A DNA stretch of 64,000 nucleotides, taken from assembly GCF_947493595.1 (NCBI RefSeq), contig NZ_CANLRL010000004.1:241361-305360 (forward strand). The letters are read 5' to 3'. The notes under the pieces are model-generated. The model was not told the DNA's origin, ran no database searches, and saw only the letters and a program-made list of their open reading frames with translations. The translations under genes and the position numbers were made by a program. Origin of the DNA: an uncultured Shimia sp. (lineage in GTDB: Bacteria; Pseudomonadota; Alphaproteobacteria; Rhodobacterales; Rhodobacteraceae). Each line of letters starts with the position of its first letter. The first letter of the stretch is position 1. Shown here one piece after another: positions 1-8,000 of this stretch.

Positions 1-875
1 TTGGCGACTTCGGTGAGGTCAAAAGCCAGCAGGTCGCGGGCGTTGGTCTCTTCCTGTACGGCGCGGGTGTACATGCTGCGGAACAGGTCTTTGGCGTGCA
101 CCACACCAATGATGTTTTCTTGGTCGTCTTTATAGACCGGCAAGCGCGTATGGTTGCTTTCCAGACATTGTTTGAGAATGTCGGCAGGTGCGTCGTCTGC
201 GTTGATCATTTGGATGCCGGAGCGGTGCAACATGATCTCCTCAACTACACGATCAGAGAGATCAAGCGCGCCAAGGATGCGGTCGCGGTCTTCTTTTTCT
301 ACGATGCCTTCGGAGTGGCCCAACTGAATGGCACCGGCAATCTCTTCGCGCATGGCGAGCACCTGACTGTCCGGGTCGGTTTCCACACCGAACAGGCGCA
401 GCACACCGCGCACCAATACACGTACGGCGGCAACAATAGGCGAGAACAGCGTGACAATCAGGCTAATCGGGCTAGCAACTGTGGCGGCGGCGTCTTCGGG
501 GCGGGTGATGGCGTAGGTTTTGGGCAGCACTTCGGCAAAGATCAAAACCAGAAGGGTCATGACCAGAGTGGCCAGTGCCACGCCACCTTCGCCAAAGGCC
601 CGGGTGAAGAGAGCGGTGGCCAACGAGGTTGCGAGGATGTTGACCAGGTTGTTGCCCAGCAGCACGGAGCCGATCAGACGTTCGCTGTCCTCGGTCACGT
701 TTAGGGCGCGTTGGGCGCCGCGATTGCCTTTGTCCGCCTGTGCGCGCAGTTTGCCGCGAGAGGCTGCGGTGAGGGCTGTTTCGGAGCCGGAGAAGAAGGC
801 AGACATCATCAGCAAAAAGAAAATCACGCCTGCGGTGATCCAGAATGCGGTGTCAAAAGTTGTGGTGGGCTCCAT
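1..875 (-). CDS. CNNM/CorC-HlyC family membrane protein with CBS domains (3' end outside window)
   Basis: Partial: 291 codons are visible and the C-terminus lies left of base 1. The ATG at 875 follows AGAGGA; an in-frame GTG lies 24 bases further upstream. The N-terminus is a long membrane segment running into FFSGSETALTA (about residues 27-37), a signature of the DUF21/CNNM membrane domain, followed by further hydrophobic segments. From about residue 205 the sequence becomes soluble and looks like the first CBS repeat (HTRLPVYKDD, then NIIGVVHAKDL). Members of this family are linked to magnesium or cobalt efflux and tolerance, but substrate cannot be read here. A full protein would normally add a second CBS repeat and a CorC_HlyC domain. 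Confidence 0.85.
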   Translation of the reverse strand, partial: MEPTTTFDTAFWITAGVIFFLLMMSAFFSGSETALTAASRGKLRAQADKGNRGAQRALNVTEDSERLIGSVLLGNNLVNILATSLATALFTRAFGEGGVALATLVMTLLVLIFAEVLPKTYAITRPEDAAATVASPISLIVTLFSPIVAAVRVLVRGVLRLFGVETDPDSQVLAMREEIAGAIQLGHSEGIVEKEDRDRILGALDLSDRVVEEIMLHRSGIQMINADDAPADILKQCLESNHTRLPVYKDDQENIIGVVHAKDLFRSMYTRAVQEETNARDLLAFDLTEVA

Positions 876-1015
876 GGGGTCCTCTGAAATCTCAATCACT
901 TAGGTTTATGGGGGCGCAATGGGGCCGGATCAAGGGGGCGTGAAGCCCTTAAACCTTCTTTAGGTGGTTTGATCTAAGGGAGCGCCCAGTTCAAACATAT
1001 ATGGAGTGGGATCCA

Positions 1016-1717
1016 ATGAAAGCTTTTGTATTTGCGGCCCTCGCGCTGCCAACCGTTACCATGGCCGATGGGGCCAGCGTGTCGTTCCTGACGGAAGACT
1101 ATGCGCCGTATTCTTGGACAGAAGACGGGCAGGCCAAAGGGCACGCGATTGACTTGATCAATGAAGTGGCAGAGCGCGCGGCGTTGTCGCATTCGGTAGA
1201 GATCACAAAATGGACCCGTGCCATTGCGCTGGCTGAGAAAGACGCGAACACCTGTGTGTTTTCGACCGCACGCACCGCCGAGCGGGAAGCGAAGTTCCAA
1301 TGGGCAGGGCCGATGTATGTGGAAGGCATGTATCTGATCCAGAACGCGGGCACCAACGGTGAGGTGACGTCTTTGGAGCAGGCGCTGACCAAATCCATCG
1401 GCACGCAGGTTGGGGATTTCACGGTTGACCTGCTCAAAGAGCTGGGCGCGGCCAAGGTGGATGCGGCACCGGATCTGGACAAAACCATGAAGAAGCTGGC
1501 AGCAGGCCGGTTGGACTATGTGATCCTTGGTCAGGAGAGCGCCAACGCGCTGACTGCGGCGGATGCAGGTCTGGAGATTGCGTTGGAAGTGTCTCGGGAT
1601 GAGTACTTCATCGCCTGCTCCCATGACACGCCAGCCACCGTTGTTGCCGAGATTGACGCTGCGATGGATTCTCTCATGGCGGACGGCACACAGGCGGAGA
1701 TTGTATCGCGTTACTGA
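1016..1717 (+). CDS. Periplasmic solute-binding protein, family 3 type (paralogue 1)
   Basis: A 233 aa protein with a short signal peptide (MKAFVFAALALPTVTMA). The body resembles bacterial extracellular solute-binding proteins of family 3: FLTEDYAPYSW near the mature N-terminus, then KWTRAIALAEKDANTC and FQWAGPMYVEGMYLI. An ATG at 1001 is in frame, but the start at 1016 has GGAG nine bases upstream and gives a proper signal peptide. It stands next to a collinear paralogue of identical length. No ABC permease or ATPase gene is nearby, so it is an orphan binding protein; whether it serves transport or sensing cannot be decided. The ligand is unknown, though the family mostly binds amino acids or small organic acids. 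Confidence 0.85.
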   Translation: MKAFVFAALALPTVTMADGASVSFLTEDYAPYSWTEDGQAKGHAIDLINEVAERAALSHSVEITKWTRAIALAEKDANTCVFSTARTAEREAKFQWAGPMYVEGMYLIQNAGTNGEVTSLEQALTKSIGTQVGDFTVDLLKELGAAKVDAAPDLDKTMKKLAAGRLDYVILGQESANALTAADAGLEIALEVSRDEYFIACSHDTPATVVAEIDAAMDSLMADGTQAEIVSRY

Positions 1718-1746
1718 TGCAATCTCACCACGAGAAGATTGTGGCA

Positions 1747-1775
1747 AAGCTGGGGCAATCGCCCCAGCTTTTTTT
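1747..1775 (+). terminator. Rho-independent terminator after paralogue 1
   Basis: A perfect 10 bp stem (AAGCTGGGGC / GCCCCAGCTT) with a 4 base loop is followed by a run of T. It separates the two tandem binding-protein genes, so they probably have separate promoters. Confidence 0.9.
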
Positions 1776-1888
1776 ATATAGTTTCAGAGGGTTGTGATTT
1801 TGTCTGTGCTGCTATGTCGCATGTTTACGTTGCCTTCAGACATGCGGCGCAGAACCGGGGCAGAGATATAAAGCGAGGAAATCCACCA

Positions 1889-2590
1889 ATGAAAACTCTA
1901 GCACTCTGCGCACTGGCCCTGTCCACTGCAACCGTAGCACAGGCCGCGGACGTGAAGTTTTTTACGGAAGACTATGCCCCCTATAACTACGTCGAAAACG
2001 GCGAGTTGACCGGCCACGGTGTGGACATCATCACCGAGGCTCTGTCGCGCTCTGGTGTGTCCGCTGAGATGGAAGTGACCAAGTGGTCGCGTGCCATCAC
2101 GTTGGCAGAGCAGGACGCCAATACTTGCGTATTCACGACCGCGCGTACGCCGGAACGTGAAGACCGCTTTAACTGGGCCGGTCCGATGTATTCCGAGGCG
2201 ATCTACCTGATCCAGAAACCAGGCGCGAATGGCGACGTGAGTTCTGTGGAACAGGCGCTGACCAAGAAAGTGGGCACGCAGACTGGCGATTTTGCGGTGG
2301 CATTGCTGGACCGTCTGGGCGCAAGCGACATTGACCTCGCGCCGGATGCAGAGATGACCCTGAAGAAGCTAGGCGCGGGCCGTGTGGATTACATGGTGGC
2401 GTTGGAATCTGCGGCGGCAGTGGCAATCGAAGACGGCAGCTTTGAGGTCGCCATGGAGATTTCCCGGAACGAATTTTTCCTGGCATGCTCCAAAACTACC
2501 GATGAATCCGTGATCGCGCGTATGGATGACGCGATTGACTCGATCCTCGCTGACGGCACCCAAGAAGCCCTCGTGGCGCAGTACGACTAA
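1889..2590 (+). CDS. Periplasmic solute-binding protein, family 3 type (paralogue 2)
   Basis: Also 233 aa, collinear with its upstream neighbour and with roughly half the residues identical. Shared blocks include FTEDYAPY, KW(S/T)RAI, DANTCVF, TAR and WAGPMY. The signal peptide is MKTLALCALALSTATVAQA. The ATG at 1889 follows a GCGAGGAA ribosome site. The single cysteine in the DANTC block and a second in the C-terminal FLACS block occur at matching positions in both paralogues, so a structural disulphide is possible. The pair looks like a tandem duplication that has since diverged in the mature domain; each copy has its own terminator. Ligand unknown. Confidence 0.85.
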   Translation: MKTLALCALALSTATVAQAADVKFFTEDYAPYNYVENGELTGHGVDIITEALSRSGVSAEMEVTKWSRAITLAEQDANTCVFTTARTPEREDRFNWAGPMYSEAIYLIQKPGANGDVSSVEQALTKKVGTQTGDFAVALLDRLGASDIDLAPDAEMTLKKLGAGRVDYMVALESAAAVAIEDGSFEVAMEISRNEFFLACSKTTDESVIARMDDAIDSILADGTQEALVAQYD

Positions 2591-2613
2591 GTCTCTTTTG
2601 AGATGACGTTGGG

Positions 2614-2643
2614 AAGGCCGGGCCATGTGCCCGGCCTTTTGTT
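2614..2643 (+). terminator. Rho-independent terminator after paralogue 2
   Basis: A 10 bp GC-rich stem (AAGGCCGGGC / GCCCGGCCTT) with a short loop is followed by TTGTTG. It lies 23 bases after the stop codon. Confidence 0.85.
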
Positions 2644-2717
2644 GTCTGACGGTCATGTGATTGGCGCTTTGGGCTGGGCGTCGTAAACCTGCGACAAAGA
2701 CATGGCGGAGGCGGGCA

Positions 2718-3536
2718 GTGCGACATCAGGATTTGGGAGAGTTGGCGGGGCCGGTGCTGCTGTTTGGCGGGCCTTATTCCAATTTGCAGGCAACGGAGGC
2801 GGTTCTGGCGCAAGCCACTGTGCTCGGGGTGCCCACTGGCAATGTGATCTGTACCGGCGATGTGGTGGCTTATTGCGCGCAACCAGCTGAGACGGTGGCG
2901 GCGGTGCGCGCGGCGCAGGCTGTTGTTGTGGCGGGCAACTGTGAAAAGCAACTGGCGGCCAATGCGCTGGATTGTGGATGCGGTTTTGAGGCGGGTACGG
3001 CCTGTGATCTGTTGTCGGCAGGATGGTACGCGCATGCGAACGCGGAGGTGGACCAAGAGGCGCGGCGCTGGATGGCGGGATTGCCGGATGTGGTGACGTT
3101 TCAGCAGGCGGGAAAGCGTGTGGCGGTGATCCACGGCGGGGTGACCGATGTGGCACGGTTTTTGTTTTCGGTGTCGCCGGAGGCTGTGTTTGTGGAAGAG
3201 CTTGCGGCGCTTGAGGCTGTGGTCGGACCGGTGGATGTGGTGATTGCGGGGCACTCTGGCATTGCGTTTCAGCGGCAAGTTGGCGGCGTGACCTGGGTGA
3301 ATGCCGGAGCTGTTGGCATGCCAGAGCATGACGGGCAACGGGGGACGCGGTTTGTGGTGGTGCGGGATGGCGAGGTTGAGATCAGAGCGTTGAGCTATGA
3401 TGCGGAGGCCGCGCAGTCTGCGATGCAGGCCGTCGGGCTGACGCAGGGCTATGATCGCGCGTTGCTCAGCGGTTATTGGCCGTCTGAAGATGTGTTGCCT
3501 CAGGAATTGCGCTTGCCGTCCTTAGCCAAGGGGTGA
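2718..3536 (+). CDS. Metallophosphoesterase-like protein with degenerate metal-binding motifs
   Basis: A 272 aa protein of the calcineurin-like phosphoesterase fold (YfcE/MJ0936-like group). The GTG at 2718 is chosen because GGAGG lies six bases upstream; frame-compatible starts further 5' lack a ribosome site. The motif order of the family is visible: LLFGGPYSNLQA, GDVVAY, GNCEK, VIHGG, AGHSG. The first motif normally reads D-x-H-G-N, but here the metal-binding Asp and His positions carry Gly and Tyr. GN(H/D) has become GNC and GH(T)H has become GHSG. Catalysis by the usual two-metal mechanism is therefore doubtful. The 3' end overlaps the convergent xerD gene by 37 bases. Confidence 0.75.
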   Translation: MRHQDLGELAGPVLLFGGPYSNLQATEAVLAQATVLGVPTGNVICTGDVVAYCAQPAETVAAVRAAQAVVVAGNCEKQLAANALDCGCGFEAGTACDLLSAGWYAHANAEVDQEARRWMAGLPDVVTFQQAGKRVAVIHGGVTDVARFLFSVSPEAVFVEELAALEAVVGPVDVVIAGHSGIAFQRQVGGVTWVNAGAVGMPEHDGQRGTRFVVVRDGEVEIRALSYDAEAAQSAMQAVGLTQGYDRALLSGYWPSEDVLPQELRLPSLAKG

Positions 3537-4453
3537 TGCGTGGTGACCAGTTCGCGCAGGCGTTCGTCCAGCACGTGGGTGTAGATTTCTGTGGTGGCGA
3601 CGTCGGCGTGACCAAGGAGTGTCTTAATCACGAGCAGGTCAGCGCCATTGGCCAAGAGGTGCGTCGCAAAGGCGTGGCGCAGAGTGTGCGGCGTGACTTT
3701 GGCCGGGGAGACACCTGCGGCGACGGCAAGGTCTTTGATCAGCATGTAAAACCGGTGTCGGGTGAGATGGCCTGAAGCGCCACGAGACGGAAAGAGGAAA
3801 CGCGAGGCGGGTTTGCCTTTGGATCGGGCGATGTCCTCAGCGGCGTCTCGGCAAATGAGCCAGGCCGCAAGAGCGTCCCGCGCAGGTGGGGAGAGCGGCA
3901 CCATGCGCTCTTTGCCGCCTTTGCCCATCACCAGAAGCATTTGTGGATCGCCGCGTGCGGCGGAGACCGGCAGGCTGACCAATTCGGTCACGCGCATGCC
4001 GGTGGCATAGAGCAGCTCCATCAAGCAGGTGTTGCGCAACCGGTCATCGGTGGTGCGCCCTTGGGTGCGGGCGGCGGCGAGCAGGCCGTCCACCTCGGTG
4101 ACTTCCAGCGTTTTCGGCAGGCGCTTGGCGCGGCCGGGGCCTTTGATCTGGATCGCGGGGTTGTCCCCACGCCAGCCTTCCTCAAAAGCAAAGCGGAAGA
4201 GTTGTTTGATCGCGGAGAGCCGGCGAGCGCGGGTGGATTGGGAGAGGCCCTGAGCGTCACAGAAGAGCAGGTAGTCTTCGATGTCGGATTGAGACAGCGC
4301 GTCAAAGCTGTGAGGCTTGCCGTGGGCCCAGGTGGCGAAGTCGCGTAGATCGCGGGCGTATGCGGATTGCGTGTTTGGAGATGCGCCAAGCTCGGCGGCT
4401 TGCGCTTCAAGGAAGGTGGCAATCCATTGCAGGCTGTCAGCGGGCGCCGTCAT
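3500..4453 (-). CDS. xerD: Tyrosine recombinase XerD
   Basis: 317 aa. The N-terminal SAM-like core-binding domain (about 1-105) is followed by the catalytic domain. All six catalytic residues of tyrosine recombinases are present: R154 (GMRVTEL), K178 (MGKGGKE), H256 and R259 (PHTLRH), H282 (LGHADV) and the nucleophile Y291 (EIYTHV). Length and motifs match XerD, which with XerC resolves chromosome dimers at dif. It is the last gene of a minus-strand group; its ATG lies three bases after the stop of the 505 aa exported protein. No integrase context is nearby, which supports a housekeeping role. Confidence 0.92.
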   Translation of the reverse strand: MTAPADSLQWIATFLEAQAAELGASPNTQSAYARDLRDFATWAHGKPHSFDALSQSDIEDYLLFCDAQGLSQSTRARRLSAIKQLFRFAFEEGWRGDNPAIQIKGPGRAKRLPKTLEVTEVDGLLAAARTQGRTTDDRLRNTCLMELLYATGMRVTELVSLPVSAARGDPQMLLVMGKGGKERMVPLSPPARDALAAWLICRDAAEDIARSKGKPASRFLFPSRGASGHLTRHRFYMLIKDLAVAAGVSPAKVTPHTLRHAFATHLLANGADLLVIKTLLGHADVATTEIYTHVLDERLRELVTTHHPLAKDGKRNS

Positions 4454-4456
4454 AGG

Positions 4457-5974
4457 TCAGCCTCGCGTGTCGAGCAGGGCCACTTGCAGCGCGGCGCGGC
4501 GGGCGGTGTCTTCCAAGCCGACGGCGCGGAAGGTTGCGAGCGCTTCGGTCAAGGCGCCGAGGTTGCCAGCAGCGCCGTCATCCATGAGTTCCATAGCGGT
4601 GAGCAGGCTTTCCCCCAGTTGGCCGCGCGCCAACATGGTCGAGATTTCCTGTGGCACACCGGCGTCGTGGAACGCATCCGCAATGGCGCGGTGTACCGGA
4701 TCGGTCGGTTTGCGGGGTGGGGTGCCAAGGGCCAGGCCTGCGAGGAAATCCCGAGGGCCGGAGCGAGCGGCACGTTCGTAATCTGACGACAGCAGGGCAA
4801 TGTCGCGGGCCAGACGGGCGGTGACGCCTTGCAAGGGCAATTGCAACAGCTGCGGGCCGTAGAGGCGGGCAAAGGGCACCTCAAGGTGGACCTGTTGCAT
4901 GGCGGCCCAGGCTTGGGGCAGCGTGTCGGAGACGTCGCGCAGATCCTGTTTGGTGACTGCGCGATCAAACGCCTGCACGGCTGCAACACGGTCCCAGATC
5001 ATGCCGGACGCGGATGGAGAGCTCTCGGTGTAAAAACCAAGCAGGGCGTTTTCGTGTAGGGCAGAGGTGCGCGCAAGGCGTTCGGCGGCTTCGAGTTGTG
5101 CCTTCCAACCGGCAGTGTCGCGTAAGTCCGCGTGGGCGTAGGGACGTGGCAGGCGGGCGGCGGTTTGGCCTTCGCCAATCGCTTCGTAAAGCCGGAATTT
5201 GAGCGGGTCGGGCCCGTTGGCGGCCACCAGTAGTGGCTCACCTTCAAACAGCTCCGGGTCAAGGAAGCGCAGCAAAAGCGCGTCCAGTTCTTCAGAAATC
5301 AGACCAAGCGCCTTTGCGGTGTCGAGCGTCAGGGCAGCAGCGCGCCAGTCACCGGCGCGGGCGGTGCAGAAGATGCGGGAGGCGTAGTCGGTTGCCAGAT
5401 GCGGCGCGGCCATCAGGGCTTCGCAGGCTCGGGTTTCTTGGCCCATCAACAGGGTCACGTCAAACCAGCGTTGAAAAAGTGACGGGGTGGTTGGCCCCGC
5501 GCGGTCCAGCAAGGCTTCGGCTTGTTCCAATGCGCCCATGTCAACCAGTTTGTCGACGCGGGCCAAGAGGAGTTCATTTGTGACGCCGGCTTCGCGCGGT
5601 GCGTCCGCTTCGGCCAACAGCAGCGTGTAGAGCAACGCTTGCATGGCGGGGAGCACTTCGGGGCGCTGTGCGGCAACCAAACCGCTGAGCGTGTCGGCAT
5701 CAGAGGCCGACCAGAGTGACGCAGGCAGGCCGGTCACATTGGAGGGCAGCAGCCCAACGGCATCTTGCGAGGTTTCTGACAGCGGACTGACATTGATTGC
5801 AGGCGTGGCGACCCCTTCACTGACCGGGGCTTCGTTGAGCGGCAAACCCATATCCAAGGTCACGGTTGGGGTGTGGTCGAGCCAATCAATAGCTGAGAGC
5901 GGCACGTTTTGCGCATGCAGCGCGCCTGTAGAAAGAAAGAGCGCGGCGAGACCGGTTCTGGAGAGGCGTGTCAC
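4457..5974 (-). CDS. Conserved exported protein of unknown function
   Basis: 505 aa with an N-terminal signal peptide (start GTG at 5974, then TRLSRTGLAALFLSTGALHAQ). The rest is Ala/Leu-rich and strongly helical, with repeated patterns such as LDKLVDMGALEQAEALLDRAG, suggesting a superhelical, TPR-like periplasmic protein. I recognise no catalytic motif. Translation is probably coupled to the small membrane protein upstream, because only one base separates its stop from this GTG, and to xerD downstream across three bases. This three-gene order suggests co-expression rather than shared biochemistry. The function is unknown. Confidence 0.8.
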   Translation of the reverse strand: MTRLSRTGLAALFLSTGALHAQNVPLSAIDWLDHTPTVTLDMGLPLNEAPVSEGVATPAINVSPLSETSQDAVGLLPSNVTGLPASLWSASDADTLSGLVAAQRPEVLPAMQALLYTLLLAEADAPREAGVTNELLLARVDKLVDMGALEQAEALLDRAGPTTPSLFQRWFDVTLLMGQETRACEALMAAPHLATDYASRIFCTARAGDWRAAALTLDTAKALGLISEELDALLLRFLDPELFEGEPLLVAANGPDPLKFRLYEAIGEGQTAARLPRPYAHADLRDTAGWKAQLEAAERLARTSALHENALLGFYTESSPSASGMIWDRVAAVQAFDRAVTKQDLRDVSDTLPQAWAAMQQVHLEVPFARLYGPQLLQLPLQGVTARLARDIALLSSDYERAARSGPRDFLAGLALGTPPRKPTDPVHRAIADAFHDAGVPQEISTMLARGQLGESLLTAMELMDDGAAGNLGALTEALATFRAVGLEDTARRAALQVALLDTRG

Positions 5975-5975
5975 C

Positions 5976-6125
5976 CTATTGCCCTGTCAGTTCAAGTGGA
6001 ATGCGCACTTCGGCCTGCGGGGCGGAGAAATCCGCGCCAAAAATTGGCCCGAGATAGGCGTATGCCACCAAGGCCACTGCGGCCAGCACCACTAAAAACA
6101 ACAAGGCTCGAAAGAGTCTGCCCAT
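5976..6125 (-). CDS. Small single-pass membrane protein
   Basis: A 49 aa reading frame starting with ATG at 6125. Residues 5-25 form one clear membrane helix (FRALLFLVVLAAVALVAYAY), followed by a short periplasmic-type tail ending in PLELTGQ. One base separates its stop from the GTG of the 505 aa exported protein, so the two are probably translated together. It lies divergent to aroK. No function is known to me. That it is real rests on the clean hydrophobic pattern, the tight coupling and the lack of a competing frame. Confidence 0.65.
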   Translation of the reverse strand: MGRLFRALLFLVVLAAVALVAYAYLGPIFGADFSAPQAEVRIPLELTGQ

Positions 6126-6245
6126 AATATCCTCGATTTTTCTGCCTGCTTTTTTTCAACTTATAACTGGCCTTTCCAGCAAGATCACGTCATTCAATGT
6201 CGAAACCACACTTTTGGGCAAGGCTTAGCCGATTGCGGGCGTTTG

Positions 6246-6794
6246 ATGAGCTATGATTTGAAAAAAACCGTTGTGTTTGTTGGCATGATGGGGGCGGGAA
6301 AAACCGCTGTTGGTAGGGCTTTAGCTGCCAAACTTGATGTGCCTTTTATTGATTCCGATGCCGAAATCGTGAAGGCTGCGAATATGAGTATCGCCGAAAT
6401 ATTCGAGCGAGACGGAGAAGCGTTCTTCCGCCTAAAGGAGAGTCAGGTGATTGCCCGGCTGCTGGAGGAAGAGCGTTGTATTCTGTCTACCGGCGGTGGT
6501 GCCTATCTTGCGGAAGGCAATCGTGCGGAGATTTCAGAGCGCGGCGTGGCTGTGTGGCTGGATGCAGATGTGGAGCTTTTGTGGAATCGGGTGAAACACA
6601 AGGACACCCGGCCGCTGTTGCGCACAGACAATCCGCGCAAAACCTTGGAAGAGATTTTTGAGGCGCGGGTGCCCTTGTATAGCCTCGCGGACCTGCCGGT
6701 GAAGGCCGATGCTGGGTTGAGTATTGAAGAAATGGCAGATCGGGTGGCGCAGGCGTTGTTGGACGCGCGCCCCGATGTTTTGGCGGAGACGTAG
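6246..6794 (+). CDS. aroK: Shikimate kinase
   Basis: 182 aa. It phosphorylates shikimate at O3 with ATP, the fifth step of the chorismate pathway. Walker A is GMMGAGKT (13-20). The D36-x-D38 pair binds Mg and shikimate, R62 (FFRLKE) and the glycine triad G83-G85 contact shikimate, and R122-P-L-L lies in the lid. The ATG at 6246 is preferred over the overlapping TTG at 6243. aroB follows after six bases, the common aroKB arrangement, so two steps of aromatic biosynthesis are co-expressed. Confidence 0.95.
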   Translation: MSYDLKKTVVFVGMMGAGKTAVGRALAAKLDVPFIDSDAEIVKAANMSIAEIFERDGEAFFRLKESQVIARLLEEERCILSTGGGAYLAEGNRAEISERGVAVWLDADVELLWNRVKHKDTRPLLRTDNPRKTLEEIFEARVPLYSLADLPVKADAGLSIEEMADRVAQALLDARPDVLAET

Positions 6795-6800
6795 GTCGTG

Positions 6801-7910
6801 ATGGAAACCGTACATGTGGGCCTTGAGGGCCGGGACTATGACATTCACATCGGGCCGGGGCTGCTGGCAAAATCTGGCGCGCTGATTGGGCCAATGCTGG
6901 CGCGCAAACAGGTCTGCGTGGTGACGGATGAGAATGTCGCGGCGTTGCATCTGGAGACTTTGCGTGACGGCTTGGCGGCGGACGGCATTGCCATGGAAGC
7001 GCTTGTGCTGCCTGCGGGTGAAAGCACCAAAAGCTGGGCTTATCTGGAGCAAACCGTTGAATGGCTTTTGTCGCAGCGCGTGGAGCGCAAGGACCTGGTG
7101 GTGGCGCTTGGCGGCGGGGTGATTGGTGACCTGACCGGGTTTGCGGCGGCCATTCTGCGCCGTGGCGTTGGGTTTGTGCAGATCCCGACCAGTCTTTTGG
7201 CGCAGGTAGACAGTTCGGTGGGTGGCAAGACCGGCATCAACAGTCCGCTGGGCAAAAACCTAGTGGGCGCATTCCATCAGCCGCGGTTGGTTTTGGCGGA
7301 TATCGATGTGTTGGGCACGCTGACGCCGCGTGATTTCCTCGCCGGATATGGCGAAGTTGTGAAATACGGGATGTTGGGTGACGCCAATTTCTTTGAATGG
7401 TTGGAGGCGCAGGGGCCAGCGCTCGCAGCGGGCGATGAGGCGGCGCGGATTGCGGCGGTGAAACGATCCTGTGAGATGAAAGCCGAGATTGTGGTGCGTG
7501 ATGAGACCGAGCAGGGGGATCGCGCTTTGCTCAATCTGGGACACACTTTCTGTCATGCTCTGGAAGCCGCCACCGGCTATGGCGACCGTTTGTTGCACGG
7601 TGAAGGTGTGGCCGTGGGCTGTGCGCTGGCGTTTGAATTGTCGATGCGATTGGGGCTCTGTGCGCAGGAAGCGCCAAGCCGGGTGCGGGAGCATCTGCGG
7701 GCCATGGGCATGAAAGTGGATCTCAAGGACATTGAGGGCGAGTTGCCAAATGCCGATGGGCTGCTGGACCTGATGGGGCAGGACAAGAAAGTTGTGGATG
7801 GCCAGCTGCGCTTCATTCTGGCGCGCGGGATTGGCGAGGCGTTTGTGACCGCGGATGTGCCGCGTGATGTGGTGCGCCAGTTGCTGCAAGAAGAACTGGC
7901 ACGGCGGTAA
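6801..7910 (+). CDS. aroB: 3-dehydroquinate synthase
   Basis: 369 aa. It converts DAHP to 3-dehydroquinate using NAD and a divalent metal, the second step of the chorismate pathway. GGGVIGD (104-110) lies in the nucleotide-binding region and DSSVGGKTGIN (137-147) is the family signature. YGEVVKYG and LGHTFCHALE, followed by LLHGEGVAVG, supply the metal-binding Glu and His residues. A GTG directly precedes the chosen ATG and could be an alternative start. It is cotranscribed with aroK. No obvious terminator follows it. Confidence 0.95.
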   Translation: METVHVGLEGRDYDIHIGPGLLAKSGALIGPMLARKQVCVVTDENVAALHLETLRDGLAADGIAMEALVLPAGESTKSWAYLEQTVEWLLSQRVERKDLVVALGGGVIGDLTGFAAAILRRGVGFVQIPTSLLAQVDSSVGGKTGINSPLGKNLVGAFHQPRLVLADIDVLGTLTPRDFLAGYGEVVKYGMLGDANFFEWLEAQGPALAAGDEAARIAAVKRSCEMKAEIVVRDETEQGDRALLNLGHTFCHALEAATGYGDRLLHGEGVAVGCALAFELSMRLGLCAQEAPSRVREHLRAMGMKVDLKDIEGELPNADGLLDLMGQDKKVVDGQLRFILARGIGEAFVTADVPRDVVRQLLQEELARR

Positions 7911-7929
7911 GTTTGGCGGCGCGGCAATC

Positions 7930-7994
7930 GGTCCCATGACATAGATGCTACAAAGCGGACAGGGTCACCTCTGAAAAGGTAACTAGAGGGACCC
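7930..7994 (+). promoter_or_regulatory. Possible structured leader that sequesters the trpB-like ribosome site
   Basis: GGGTC (7962-7966) and CTCT (7969-7972) can pair with AGAG (7985-7988) and GACCC (7990-7994) around a 12 base loop. The 3' arm contains the GAGGG ribosome site of the gene at 8001. A competing pairing is also possible between GGTCCC (7930-7935) and GGGACC (7988-7993). Two mutually exclusive helices over a Shine-Dalgarno sequence look like a translational switch. I recognise no known riboswitch or leader peptide here, so the role is an inference from complementarity alone. Confidence 0.35.
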
Positions 7995-8000
7995 CCGTTT

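Noticed and set aside
3500..4453. Integrase of a mobile element rather than XerD
   Set aside because: No attachment repeats, tRNA gene or phage/ICE genes lie nearby, and length and motif spacing are those of XerD.
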